Made by a program: the position numbers and the translations under genes. DNA of 64,000 bases from Ceratobasidium sp. AG-K (lineage: Eukaryota; Basidiomycota; Agaricomycetes; Cantharellales; Ceratobasidiaceae), in contig JAWNGF010000004.1 in assembly GCA_037039685.1 (NCBI GenBank), forward strand, positions 806,001 to 870,000, written 5' to 3'. The notes below the pieces were generated by a model. It was not told the DNA's origin. It worked only from the letters and a program-made list of their open reading frames with translations, and did not search any database. Below, in pieces: positions 43,546 to 54,993 of the stretch (positions are counted from its first letter, which is position 1; every line of letters starts with the position of its first letter).

Positions 43546-45015
43546 ACTCGGTGCCCCAACCGTCCTATAAATACATTTTTGGGCCTGGAAAGTTTACGTC
43601 CCCGCTCGACAAGCTCGATGGTGTAACCTCAGGGACATGCCGCCGCAGAAAAATCCTGACTCTCCTCAATACCACATGATAGGTCCAATAGAGCTTCCGG
43701 AAGCCGTTCCGAGCAGGTAGCGTGCTAATAAGACCCCATGTTGGTTACTCTCTCTGGGCGTGAGTAACCACTCAAGATCCGTCCGGGCAATCGACGATTG
43801 TGTTGGGCGCTATTGAGAGCTCGATAGAGTGTTATTTCATCACCGCTCACCGCGCGGTTTCTTTTTGCTATGATCCGGCCGATTATAGGAGTGTGGGGGT
43901 ATATTTTACAGCACTGGCCCGATGTCTGATGTCAGCAAACAGGTACCTAGGCATCCCCAGGCGCTTCATGGTTCGCACCCCTCGATTCAAGGCCACCAAA
44001 TTTCTACATAAAACCGCATGACGACTGCCCCATTTGCTTTGCCACTCGGTTCCCCGGCATAGTTATCGCTATCACTGGCCGTTATCTCAACGCTCTCGTA
44101 TCTCTTCTCGCCTGTATCGCAATCAGGTGTCCATGGACAAAAATCTACTCTCCGTCCTCTTCTCGGTCTCTTGCCGCTTCCAACTTCTACACGTCAATCC
44201 TAGCCGTACTCAGTGATTCAGACCACACGGATACTCGTCGCTTCAGAAACCAGCTAACTAAGCAACTACGGGTTGACGTCGCTTGCACTCTTCCATGTCA
44301 ACACTGTCGTGATTTTTCAGCCCGACCTGCGTGATAGTCCCGCTTGATTGGAACGCTCGCGAGTCATAGTTCTATTGCGCATATGGCACACGGACATGAT
44401 CCGAAGATTTTGCATAGTATTGTTGGGTTCGTTGTATTGGTGGAGGTTCAGGTAAGTCGATCGGTAATTAGTAGGGCTGAATGTATGCATTCGTGCTGAA
44501 ACTACTAGTGACCCTACCATGTTCCGCTCTCTCGCTAATCCCTACGCACATGGACACATGACTTCATCCCTTGCTCCCTGCGGCGGAACTACCTCCGCCT
44601 TTGGTTTCATGCTGGCATCCCGACACGGGTTGGTTTTGCCACGCTCGTTTTACGTTGTTCCTTCTGTAAATCCACGTCCTTCAGGGACGTACAGTCGCGT
44701 ATGGGTCTGCGCCTGCTTGGTTCGGCCTGGTCTAAATTACTTCACACGTAAATGCTAGAGTACCGACCCGGATCTTCTGCGAGGAACGTCGTGAATTGGC
44801 TGTACCTCATGGCGCAAGACTGCTCAGTGACTTTGATTTAGAGCACAGTTCGGGTCCGTACCAATATAACGTGTATGCTCCATGATGTAATCTCAATAAT
44901 TATTTATGCTCTATGACGATTTTCGAGGATGTATGCGCTCCATAGCTGACCAACGCTGACGTCCAGCACTGGGAGGAGCATTACCTCCGCAATACTCGCA
45001 ATAACAATACCTGCT
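43546..45015. other. Gene-poor region
   Basis: About 1.5 kb with only short unsupported open frames. I see no domain, repeat or RNA gene in it. The PAL promoter should lie at its left end. Confidence 0.4.
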
Positions 45016-45021
45016 TATTGC

Positions 45022-45092
45022 TAAATGGCCAAGTGGTCGAGCACCGTGCCTATCACGTACGCCGCTTGGGTTCGATCCCTAGTTGGGAAGTT
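45022..45092 (+). ncRNA. tRNA-like Pol III unit 1
   Basis: It has a good A-box (TGGCCAAGTGG), a B-box (GGTTCGATCCC) and a TTCTTTTT terminator, but the acceptor stem and D-stem do not pair well. It shares CGTGCCTATCACGTA with a similar stretch in the unit at 51101-51203. Probably a tRNA-derived repeat or pseudo-tRNA. Confidence 0.5.
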
Positions 45093-45821
45093 CTTTTTGT
45101 CAAGCCGTCTCGGCCAACTTACGTTCTATACACGTATACGGTAATTAAGATCGACGCGGTCAAATTCCTTTATTTTTGTTCCGCCGCGGGAAATCAACTC
45201 GAGTCCCATGACGCATGCTCCGGGGGAGTGTCTCGGTGTCAGCTGATTGGTTGGTGGCGATCCTCGTCGTTGCACGTAAATGGGCGTTGCCGCAGCATAT
45301 GCGTCACAAAACGTGTTTTTAACCGGGAGAAAAGGGAAAAATAGCGGGGGATCTACGCAGTGTCTGCGTGATAAGGCGAGACTATGACGGGCTATGACGT
45401 TGATGATTCATTCCCTACTGATACAGCTTATGAAGCTTATCTTGATTGAACACCTTGACATCCAGGCATATGCGCTTGTTTGGGAGATTTGGCAGGAGGC
45501 GCGAGTAAGCCAAGGTTGGCGATATGGAAAGGTGCCTGGAATTCGTGGTCGTTAACTGGATATCGACTTGGGATATCAGCTTTTTGTAGGTTTGTGCCAA
45601 TTCGAGAGTGGTCGGGTAAACGCGAGCTGCATGTCAAGGGGAGTAAGTAAATACGCGTTCGAACGGTTATCTGATTACCCTTTTGAGTAGCAACCGATTC
45701 GGAAAGCTAGGACACGAGCGCTGGTCCAGCTTCCAAGTTGAATCCGGGTCGGGGGACCGGCGGCTCGAGCAGTAAGTATGTATGCATCGTGGAGGGAGTT
45801 ACACTATCATACCTCATTCCC

Positions 45822-46615
45822 TCTACTAGCCCCTGCACCCCTTTCCCGTCCATTTTTCAAGAAGCAGATGGATGAAGTATTGAATACGATCAGAGATAGC
45901 AACAAATGCAACAAGGAGCACCATTAGGAGCGCGAAGAATGGCATTGGCAGGCGAGGAGGGAACAAGACAAGCACGCAGAGCAGTTGAGGCGTACTGGCA
46001 AGCAGCTTGACCAGCTGTTCCTTGCCCTCTGGGAGTCGAACAATAGCCTTCATCTGGCGCTTGAAAACCACAACACAATTGAAGAGAATGAGGTTGTCGG
46101 TCGCACAGCAGCTCCCGTGCTTGCACCGACCCCAGGGACGGTTCCTATCAATCTACGGCTCACAGAGGATCTGATGGCGTGCATCAAGAGCGCGCTAAAG
46201 AGCAAGCCCGAGGCAGGCAGCAATATCAAAGAAGAAAATATGATCAAGGTGAGTCTCAATAATAGTGTGTAGAGAGGCCTGAACTTACCTTACACGTAGG
46301 AACACATTCGTGTCTCCTTTTACAAAACCATTGGAGACATCCAGTAGGCCTCGGAGATTCCCCCCGTTCTTCGACGACACAAACAATGTTGTCACTGTCT
46401 TTCCCCCGTTTGCTCAGAACCCTGTTACTGGATATTGTCAGCCGTTTCCGAACTATGTGGTCCCGCCCGACAAGCAGATGGAGTAGATCCCGACCTTTCT
46501 CCACTGCTATCAGAACATGATTCCCAACGACAATAGCGCGAATTCTGTCGCATTTGCGGCATGGACAGGCCTTGACGAACTGACTGGCTTCTTGGTTCTG
46601 CCAGTCAGAGGTGAG
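45822..46615 (+). pseudogene. Decayed gene of unknown function
   Basis: A long plus-strand reading (FFKKQMDEVLNTIRD ..., then LRRTGKQLDQLFLALWESNN ..., then after a likely intron RNTFVSPFTKPLETSSRP ..., AFAAWTGLDELTGFLVLP) looks like real coding sequence. It carries TAG stops near 45896 and 46483. The first part is helical and Gln/Glu-rich. I do not recognise the family. It could be a retroelement gag-like remnant or a host pseudogene. The reading stops near the end of the last segment without a convincing C-terminus. Confidence 0.45.
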
Positions 46616-46959
46616 CAACTCCCCGTATTGTAGCTGGGGCTGCACACCCAAAGCGCCTGCTTTGGTTCAGGCTCTTCATCTCCTCGGTTTGCCATGTGCA
46701 GCTAGCTAACCGAGTAACTATATGAAGTGAAATTGATGTTTGAAAATGGCAAAGCCCGGTGTGGCGATGTGGCACGGTGGTGGATTGACGTCGACTACTA
46801 AATTGACTTAGTGTGTGAACGGGATTCGGGCACGGGCCATCTAATAAGGTGTTATTTTCGTTGGCTGGGCAGCAATAGAATCAATATACGAATAAACTAT
46901 TAATTTTTGATCCATTGCACTCGTATAATGAACACATTACACACATCCTGACATCTGTT

Positions 46960-48034
46960 CGGATAGTCTACGTTCCACGCACGCTCACGGCCTCAGAATG
47001 CGCTCATAATGGGCACATTCTAAATGGAAAATCATCATCGACTTCCTGTGCCGACCGGCCTCATGGAGGAAGTTGTTCGTGTTTTCAACCACGTAATTGG
47101 CACTGGCAAGGCATTTTATTGGGGTATATCTCTTCTGTAACAGGCTAAGGCGCCCACTCGGTGCTATTTAGTGCGCGTCAAGTAGAGGAGGCGTACCATG
47201 TTGCTTCCAAACTTCATCTCATCCCTTCGGTCAGCGAGCAAGCTCAATATCAGTGCGTATATCAAGGCGTAAATTTCGATTGATAATTGATGAGCGTGCC
47301 CAGCTGCCTGCACCGCCAACGCTTCGGGTTCGAATACAAGTAAGTTATAAACGGAGCGTTATTACTTCAATCACGAATGCATCGTTTACAAATATCTATA
47401 CGAGAAGTACGGATACGGAACCACCATCCGGAGTGCTCTCACAAGTGGGTTCTTTACTGGTAAATATAACAATGGTATCCATAAAGGCAGCCGGTTTGAC
47501 ACAAACCCCGAGTTCTTCAAGAACACTGTCGAGAGCCTGAGTCAGGAAGAGCAAGTGTTTCGATTTACTCCAATGGAACGCTTTGCAGACAGTGGGGCAT
47601 TTATAGTGGCAAGAAGAAGATCGAAAAGGTTAAGGAACTGACTGCCTTTGCAGAAAAGGGTGAGCCAGGCGACAAGCCAACCTGCCGATGCTCTTCTCAC
47701 ACGCATTTACGTCGTAGAACTTGGTTGTTCGGTCGCCAACCTGGCTCTGGCAGGGGCTGCGTCGCACCCTAAAATTAGTGTTTTCCCAAATCTTTGAATG
47801 ACTCGTCATCTAACCATACACGACGGGCATCTACGCTTATTCTCGGGGCGACTAAGCCAGAGCAGATTCACGATAGCCTCAAGGCGAGAGACATCATCAA
47901 GAAGATTACCCATGAGGTTTGTATATGCCATAAACGCCATCCATAAGCTCATCAGCCTTTCTTAGGTCCACGAAAATATCATTAAGATCCTCGACAACGA
48001 TCCCACTCCCGAGCCTAACCTACGGCCTCTATGA
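46960..48034 (+). pseudogene. Decayed aldo-keto reductase (Kv-beta type), upstream tandem copy
   Basis: It lacks the 5' third of the gene. Recognisable pieces follow the exon order of the intact neighbour: MEEVVRVFNHVIGTGKAFYW (about 47063-47122), CLHRQRFGFEYK (about 47305), YGYGTTIRSALTSGFFTGKY (about 47411-47470), FFKNTVESLSQEE and the C-terminus [15 protein letters not shown] ending with TGA at 48032-48034. Frameshifts and broken splice sites lie between them. It is a dead tandem duplicate of 48293-49945. Confidence 0.85.
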
Positions 48035-48292
48035 GTGGCGTGAAGCTTAAAATCGATGTAATAATTAGAAAAAAATAAATTCATGAAATGGGTTGCGTTG
48101 AATTATGTGCGCTCGCCAGGATGATAGACTCCAGTGGTTGGTCGATTGTGCCACCCCACGTGATGCTGTCTCGTCATTCTTCGCACCAAGCTTGACATCG
48201 ATATGATTCCTGATTAAGCACGGAGATATTATCAAAAATGGAACACGACCTGGTTTCTGCACTCTACCACCATAACTAGGCCGTAGGACATC

Positions 48293-49945
48293 ATGGTTGT
48301 CAAGAATTCGGAAGTGAAAGTCGAATACGAGTGAGTTGGCCATTAACCATCGCATGAAGCTGGTATTGTAGCAGATGTATTGATTGTAATAGTCCCAAGG
48401 ATATGCAGTTCCGCCGACTCGGAAAAGCTGGCTTGCGTGTACCGGTTTTTTTCGCTCGGTGGATGGCTTACCTTTGGTGCGACAGTCAAAGGCGATCCAG
48501 GCAAGGAGCTTGTCAAACTAGCCTTTGAGAGCGGTAGGCATCCCTTGTGTGTCGCAAGCCATAAGTCTAAAGTACGAGTACGATTAGGCATTAACATGAT
48601 TGATGTCGCCGAGTCCTATTCTAAAGGAGAAAGCGAGCGCGAAATGTAAGCATACATATGTGAATATTGTAAATCTAACATAGCCTTTTTGTAGTGGTCG
48701 TATCATTGAGGAGCTCGGCATCCGCCGCTCCGACCTGATCCTCACCAGCAAGATTTTTTTCGGACAATCCGATCGGAAAGGGCCCAATGACAAGGGCCTC
48801 TCCCGCAAACAGCAAGGATACCCACACTAACTTGAAGTCTTGCTAGAAACTGACCTATCGTACCATGTAGCGTCATTGAAGGGATGAAAGAGATACTTGA
48901 ACGACTACGCACCGACTATGTAGATGTTATATTTGCCCACCGCCCGGACCCCACTGTACCTATGGAGGAAATAGTTCGCGCATTTAATCACCTAATTGAC
49001 ACGGGAAAGGCATTCTACTGGGGTGAGTTTATGTCACCCACCCAACCGCGTAACAAGCCACAAATATCGTTGATTAGGAACGTCCGAATGGAGCGCTCGC
49101 CAGGTCGAAGAAGCGTACCACGTCGCGGATGCTCTTAATCTCATCGCACCAGTTGTAGAACAAGTCCAGTACAAGTAAGTTCAACTATGCTTATTCAAAC
49201 AGAGCTAGAGTTTGGCACAGTTGTCTACATCGTCAACGCTTCGAGTCAGAATACAAGTCAGTCGGTATTTGTACGAACAATGCCAAGACCCTCAGAGTTA
49301 TTCTAGGTATTTGTATGATAAATATGGGTACGGCACGACCATCTGGAGCCCATTGGCGGGTGGAATCCTAACCGGCAAGTACAACGACGGCATACCCGAG
49401 GGCAGTCGGTTTGCAGTAAACGCCGACTTTTTCAAAACGAGGATCGAGGGGCTGTCACAGGAAGAGTGAGACTAAAATTTCCCCTGGATATGGACAAAAC
49501 CAACAGATTTAATTCAGAGGAAAGAAGAGCATCGTCAAAGTAAAAGAGCTGACCAAGTTTGCCGAGACCGGTGAGTCGAATATCTGAGGCCTGTTGCAGA
49601 GGGAACTGAACGGTGCATGAATAGAACTAGGGTGCTCTGTTGCTACACTAGCAATTGCCTGGGCTGCATCCCATTCCAATGTGAGTACTGTGTGCTATTT
49701 GGACTAGCTGCAGTATTCACGGCTTCCTACAGGCCTCTACCGTCATCCTTGGCGCTTCAAACCCAGAACAGCTGACAGAAAACCTCAAGGCCCTCGACAT
49801 TTTGAAGAAGATCACGCCAGAGGTATGTTGAGATGCGCCGTAGTCCAACGATACTCAATTATCGTTACCGACTTAGGTCCGGGAGAAAATAGATAAAATA
49901 CTCGACAACAGCCCGACCCCGGAGCCTAACCTTCGCCCATTGTAA
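48293..49945 (+). CDS. Aldo-keto reductase, voltage-gated K+ channel beta-subunit family
   Basis: An NADPH-dependent oxidoreductase of the AKR6/Kv-beta type in about ten exons, from [12 protein letters not shown] (48293) to [10 protein letters not shown] and TAA (49945). Visible motifs: [35 protein letters not shown] (catalytic Asp and Tyr region), [12 protein letters not shown] (Lys), [15 protein letters not shown] (His), [24 protein letters not shown] and [18 protein letters not shown] (cofactor binding). One problem: a run of seven T near 48446 must be six for the frame to continue into SLGGWLTFG. It is therefore either recently broken or has an assembly error. The intron after LSRKH uses a GC donor (CA/GCAAGG). 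The substrate is unknown. Confidence 0.85.
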
Positions 49946-50058
49946 ATCACACGAAGCTAAATGTAGTTTGAATCAGAGAATTTTAACGCCGAATTACGCA
50001 TACATGGTTTAGTCGTTAATACGATACAAAGCTATCAGGCAAAGATATCTAAGAGTGC

Positions 50059-50600
50059 CTACTCCAAGTCAAAGACGAGGACCTCGGCGCACCAGTGTTC
50101 TCGATCTGGATCTTCTCCTCGCCCGCAGCCTCAGCGAAGGAGCCGTCTCCCTCCCAAAGTTTGAGACCGCCGTTGAGCTTGACCGTGGCTCCGTTGGCTT
50201 GCTTGTGGTATCAGTTCAACCCGATCAGAGACAAGTCATTTGAGGGTAGGGAGCATCGACTTATCCAGAAGTGGATGAGATGCACAAATGCCTTGCAGGC
50301 AGATTTGCCACTCGCAGGCGCAGGGAAGGCGTGAGTCACGGCCTTGCTAGGTGAAAGAATTCCGGCATAGACCGACAGCTGAGCATGCACAGGGGTAGGG
50401 CCCTAGGCCTCACGCTCGTCCTTGACATCGGGCGCATCGACCGGCACAACGACCTTGAGCAGAGTATCCCGCTTCAGGGCGTCGGTAAAGTGGCGGGTGT
50501 AGTACGCAGGAGTGAGACGGCTCTTGTTGGGCAACAGCCAGATTTGCAAAAGTGGACTTGCTCCTTGAAAGTGAATTGGAGGTGCAACCTGCAATTTGCA
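50059..50600 (-). pseudogene. Truncated pirin-family pseudogene
   Basis: The C-terminal half of a pirin-type cupin is readable: LLQIWLLPNKSRLTPAYYT, KRDTLLKVVVPVDAPDVKDE, GPTPVHAQLSVYAGILSPSK and KLNGGLKLWEGDGSFAEAAG. There is a TAG after KDEREA, and near the end a one-base shift is needed to reach the usual VFDLE-stop. The N-terminal half with the metal-binding His residues is missing. Pirins act as nuclear cofactors or quercetinases; this remnant can do neither. Confidence 0.8.
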
Positions 50601-50749
50601 AAGCTGGCTACAAGCGAGATGGTCGTCAATAAAACACCCATACTAGGGGAATAATAACCAGAAAAATGGAAAAATCACTTTCAAGGCTAGGGAACACATT
50701 CCTATGATAAAGAAATACATCTTATATGTAAAAAGGCCTAAAAAAAAAG

Positions 50750-50823
50750 GACTTCCCAGCAGGGAGTCGAACCTCGGTTGCCGTACCGTACTGGTTGTTC
50801 AATGCCCCGCCGAACGTGAAGTC
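50750..50823 (-). ncRNA. tRNA-like Pol III unit 2
   Basis: The ends GACTTC/GAAGTC pair. It has a B-box-like GGTTCGACTCC and a T8 terminator on the minus strand, but the T-stem and anticodon arm are imperfect. It shares the TGGGAAG 3' end with units 1 and 3. Probably a pseudo-tRNA or SINE-like copy. Confidence 0.45.
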
Positions 50824-51100
50824 ATAGAAAAGGCCCAAAATTCCCGTGACTGGTGAAACGCATGGCGCTTAACGTGGCGCTTGGCCCGCCATCATTTCCC
50901 AGGCTCAATAACCCATAACGTGACCACAACCTTACACGGGTATCGGTTCAGAGGTGTTGGGTGCTATATAGGTAAATGGTGACCGGGGAACCTCCAGGAA
51001 CCCCTTCAACTTTTTCTTTTTGCAATGTCTTATTCGATATATAAATGCCGCTCTACGATATGAGAATGATTTTTCATTCAAAAAAGGCAGCAAAAAAGAG

Positions 51101-51203
51101 CTTCCCAGCTGGGAGTCGAACCCAGGTTGCGTGCGTTTTTATGGAAGCAACTTGTGCTACACTACATGACAGGCACGAGTCTTGACCGTTGGACCACTGA
51201 GAA
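51101..51203 (-). tRNA. tRNA-like gene with long variable arm (unit 3)
   Basis: The acceptor TTCTCAG/CTGGGAA pairs at all seven positions (one wobble). The T-arm CTGGG-TTCGACT-CCCAG is perfect, a 3-bp D-stem GTC/GAC forms, and a five-pair variable stem GTTGC/GCAAC is possible. The anticodon arm GTGC/GCAC encloses an enlarged loop containing CTGTCA, as if an intron were present. A T6 terminator follows. The identity is unclear: a GTC anticodon does not fit a long variable arm. It may be functional or a diverged pseudogene. Confidence 0.5.
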
Positions 51204-51801
51204 TTGACTACTCCTCACTCCTAACAACCACAATACGTTGAAAACTGAGCGCAAACTAGCTGCTTTGATGACGCCTTGCAAGTGCCTACAAGTTTGGAGC
51301 GGGAAATGCATGGCCGAGATCGGCTGTGGCGCCAGAACGGGCTCCAATCATACTCTTAGTTATATTCGTATCGATTCCACGAACCTAACCCGACAACCCG
51401 CATTTAGCGACTCCAAAAACCCATTGTTCTGCTCACGGCCGAAAATATGATCACCAGCGTGCTGTAGTCTCTTCCACATGTGGTTTAGGATGAGGGGGGG
51501 TTCAGCGGCACCGCCGGATCATTCAAGAAGCTCGTTCCTCACTTCGATCTGGTCGTGCTTCCTCCTCCCAAACTGTCTGTAGAAAAATGTTGGAGCACGC
51601 ACGGGACTTAGTCGATTTTGCTTGGGGTCAGTAAGCGCCGAGCAAGGCGACAAGGGAGGAGACACACCCTCCTGGATGAAAAAGATTCATACACAAAACC
51701 CTAGTCAGGCCTTCTCCGACAAAGCACTTAGAGCGAAGGATCCTTTGGTTGTGGGGCTCCAAAGTATAGAAGATAATAGTTTGTATTTCTCAGCGTCATT
51801 A

Positions 51802-51998
51802 TGGGCCCTAAAACTCCGTATTTTACGGAGTTTGATCCAAGTCCTTGGCAAAACACGGAGGTAATCACCGTATCCAGCGTCGAGACCAAGGCACTCCAAC
51901 GACCGCTGACCAAGATACGAGGTTTACCGCCGTGTTTTGCCAACGACACGGAGTAAACCTCCGCATAAACCTCCGTATTTTACGGAGATTTGGGGTCC
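51802..51998. mobile_element. MITE-like element with TTTTACGGAG hairpin ends
   Basis: The ends are inverted (TGGGCCCTAAAACTCCGTA versus TGGACCCCAAATCTCCGTA) and each end is itself a small palindrome built on CTCCGTATTTTACGGAG. No ORF. It lies inside the larger inverted-repeat element. Confidence 0.7.
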
Positions 51999-52035
51999 AC
52001 GGTACATTGTAAAAATGACCGATTGCTCACCTCAG

Positions 52036-52053
52036 CCCCCCCCCCCCCCCCCC
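52036..52053 (+). repeat. 18-C homopolymer
   Basis: Eighteen consecutive C residues inside the inverted-repeat element. The length may be an assembly estimate. Confidence 0.9.
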
Positions 52054-52843
52054 GATCAACAAGTTCAATGAGGATCGGTTTGGAGCACATAGGCCGATGG
52101 TTCAAAGTAGTACCGCAGCTCAATGTGCTGTAAACCTTGGTGCCTAGCTTCTATTGCTCCGTCTATATAAGTGACTAACTAATGCTCAATATCTAGAGGA
52201 AAAAACAACTGGGAGATACACAGGCCAATGTAGGAAATGATTCATTTCAAGTAGTTATTACCGACGGCACGGACGACGCATCGGTTCCTTTTGGTATTGA
52301 TTATTATCTTCGTGACAATGGAGGCTGATATATAGATGTATTGATATCATTGGTGTCCGTGTTAGCGCCACCCTAGGTGACATCCTACCTACCACCCTCT
52401 GTTGGGGGGTTTTTTTTTTTCGCCGCGATGATCGTGTTTTTTAAAAGTAACTCATTTGATTTTAGAGTCACTTTTCCAGTTACGGTTTTGTGTGTTTCGA
52501 TGCCACCACCTCCCTCGCCTTGCTCGGCGCTTACTGACCCCAAGCAAAATCGACTAAGTCCCGTGCGTGCTCCAACATTTTTCTACAGACAGTTTGGGAG
52601 GAGGAAGCACGACCAGATCGAAGTGAGGAACGAGCTTCTTGAATGATCCGGCGGTACCGCTGAACCCTCATCCTAAACCATATGTGAAAGAGACTACAGC
52701 GCGCTGATTGCTCGGGGCGCAACGTCAAGATCTGATTTCGCGTTCAGGGGGAGTGTGCAGATCAGCCGGTTGGTAAGGCCATGAACTAGGCTAATTTTCG
52801 CAATGCGACTCGATCAACTGGGTTAGGCACCGTGGAACCCAAT

Positions 52844-52956
52844 CCTGCGGTTCACTGGCAAAACCCTCAGGTTACCTGCGGATCTTGGACTGAGCGTCTG
52901 TGGAGCTGAGATCAAATCCTGACGTAACCCTGCGGATTTTGCCAGTGAACCGCAGG
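52844..52956. repeat. Short inverted-repeat element, 20-bp perfect arms
   Basis: CCTGCGGTTCACTGGCAAAA at 52844-52863 is perfectly inverted at 52937-52956, with weaker similarity outwards. No ORF. It resembles a small MITE. Confidence 0.75.
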
Positions 52957-53476
52957 TTGGCACTGTATGCGGGTCCCTTGGTCCACGCTGCGAGCCCACC
53001 GCCAGCGTTCCAAGGTCCTAATTGAGAGATATGACTCGCAGATCGGCAAGAATCCTTCAGAGAGTGCCAGAATAGAAAATGAAAAGCACTGACCCCGCAT
53101 TTCAATCGCCAAAATCAACTGGTCGAGAATCGTGCCACACCACACTTGACCAAACAGAACTTGGACCTTCTTGCTGCCCCCCTCTCAGCTAGCAGCGAGA
53201 GCCTCTGTGGTACTCTCGCAACGTTTCTACATTTATGTTTGAATGGCCTGTCACAGAATGCCGCTCTCCCATCCGATATGAGCTCATAAGCGCCACAACG
53301 CTCCGATCTTAGTCTCTACAAGCAACTGCGTTCCTTGCTGACTGAGGCATCAAAACAACGTTTCCACTCGAGTCACTTCACCGAGCCTCGCTCGAATCAG
53401 CAATGATACAATGCTATAAATTGCACCTCTACTCAAGGATGCTCCCGACTACCTCCCTATTTTTCTCTCGTCGAAT
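52957..53476. other. Upstream region of the arrestin-like gene
   Basis: No gene was seen. It presumably holds the promoter, but I see no certain element. Confidence 0.35.
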
Positions 53477-54993
53477 ATGACGTCTTTACCACCTGCCTAC
53501 GCGTCGACCGAGTCGTTGCCCGACTACCGCCAGTCGCTGCAAGTCGAACGCTCACCAGCCTATAGTCCACTCACATTAACCTCGACCCGGAGTTCTACGA
53601 CTGATGCCTCTCCGTCGCTGTTCTCCCAGTCCCCTCTGCTGCAAACCGGTAGCTTTGTCTTCGAGTCCAAGCGTCTGAAGCTTGACCTGGGTCCACGCCT
53701 GTGGAGCCCTCAGCTTCCGGTCTATGGCCGCAACGGTCTTGTTGAGTGCAACGTTTCTATCAAGACGTTCCAACATGTCGATCGTGTTGAATTGAGCGTG
53801 AGTCCATCGTTGTCTAATTTGCCGCCTGCAACTAACCCCGGCTTCAGCTTGTTGGTATCGTGATGTCCTATATGGTTTCCAATGGAGCCCCTTCTCTTCG
53901 CGAGTCGTGGGTTGTACTTTGCGAAAAGTCGACGATCTGGTCATCTTGTCAGAAGGCACCCCAGCCAGGCGCTACTTTCCCCTTCGTGTTCACCTTGCCC
54001 GATTATGCAACTGGACCAGGGTATGAATACAACGTGACGACACCACTCCCCCCTTCGGCGTCGATTACGAACAAAAACTCAAACGCGCACGTCTTTTACC
54101 GGTTGAGCCTGGGTATGTATCGTCGGGGTGTGTGCTTCCACGACAGGTAGGTTTAATTTCAAAATCGTTAAAGCGATAATTAAATGCGGCCTTATAGCGT
54201 ACAAACGGAGATCCTGTACCTTCCACGAACGGTCTCGCACTATGAACGACCATACATTCCTCTTCCTGGAAGCGAGAAGCCTCGACGAATCTGCGACTCG
54301 GAGTGGCGCACTGTCGAAGTCACTCAAAAGGTCACCTCGTGGTCCAGGCCTGCCACCGACCTTCCCGGTGTATCAGATGTCATTGTCCACCTTTCTCTGC
54401 CTCACAAGCTCCATTATCCTTCTGGGTGTGCGATCCCGTTTGCGGTTACGCTCAGCGGCCCGGGTTTATCATGCGCGAACATTCCTCAGTTGACGGCTGG
54501 CTTGAAGGTGACGCTCGTGAAAAACTCGATCGCGATTGTCAAGGGAGTCGTATTGAAGCACGAAGCCGTCGTCTCGACTGGGAAGATATGCCGCATTGAC
54601 GAGGACGAACGGCACTGGCGCGACTCGAAGCCTGGCGACAACTCGCGCCAAGTCGTGATTCGTGGATGTCTGGAGACAGGTACCAAGGGAGAAGATGTAA
54701 GCTGGGGTGTTCGTGGACACGCCGGTGTTTCGGTGAGTAGATCTTTATTTAAGAAGAGAACGTGCGTGGGTTAACCAGGGGTATGGTTACAGTACCAGGT
54801 TCGTGTGAGCTTGGCTCCGATGGCGAGTGTGGAACCCAAGAATGCAAGGGCGGGAGCGATGTGGGAACATAGTGAGGCGGTGGTCATCACTTCCCACGAG
54901 TGGGAGGGCCGAGCCGCAGTAGGGTTACCCGCGTTGACTCTGCCTGCCGCATCACGCAATCAGGCTACAATTTCCTTATTGAGCGGGGTCTAG
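53477..54993 (+). CDS. Arrestin-like domain protein
   Basis: Four exons (53477-53797, 53848-54146, 54198-54732, 54793-54993) join in phase to 451 aa, MTSLPPAYASTESLPDY ... ISLLSGV. A Ser/Pro-rich N-terminus precedes two beta-rich halves. The first (LVECNVSIKTFQHVDRVELSL, ATFPFVFTLPDYATGP) resembles an arrestin N-terminal sandwich. The second (DVIVHLSLPHKLHYPSGCAIPFAVTLSGPG, GLKVTLVKNSIAIVKGVVLK) resembles the C-terminal sandwich. The motif PPAY at residues 5-8 is a PPxY-type site of the kind bound by Rsp5/Nedd4 WW domains, as in alpha-arrestin ubiquitin-ligase adaptors. The fold assignment is by pattern only. It is likely cytosolic and membrane-associated through partners. Confidence 0.7.

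Larger units (their letters stand above)
51455..52706. mobile_element. Non-autonomous DNA transposon with about 190-bp terminal inverted repeats
   Basis: Bases 51455 to about 51650 are the inverted complement of about 52515-52706, with high identity and small gaps. Both ends start CAGCG-GCTGTAGTCTCTT. The 860-bp interior has no coding sequence but holds a smaller inverted-repeat element (51802-51998) and an 18-C tract. CAG termini recall hAT elements, but I could not confirm an 8-bp target duplication, so the family is not assigned. Confidence 0.8.

Noticed and set aside
43546..45015. Possible genes in the gap between PAL and the tRNA-like unit
   Set aside because: Open frames are short, lack domains and have no convincing splice partners.
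53576..53959. Minus-strand ORF opposite the arrestin-like exon 1
   Set aside because: No recognisable domain, and the plus-strand exons join in phase with good splice sites.
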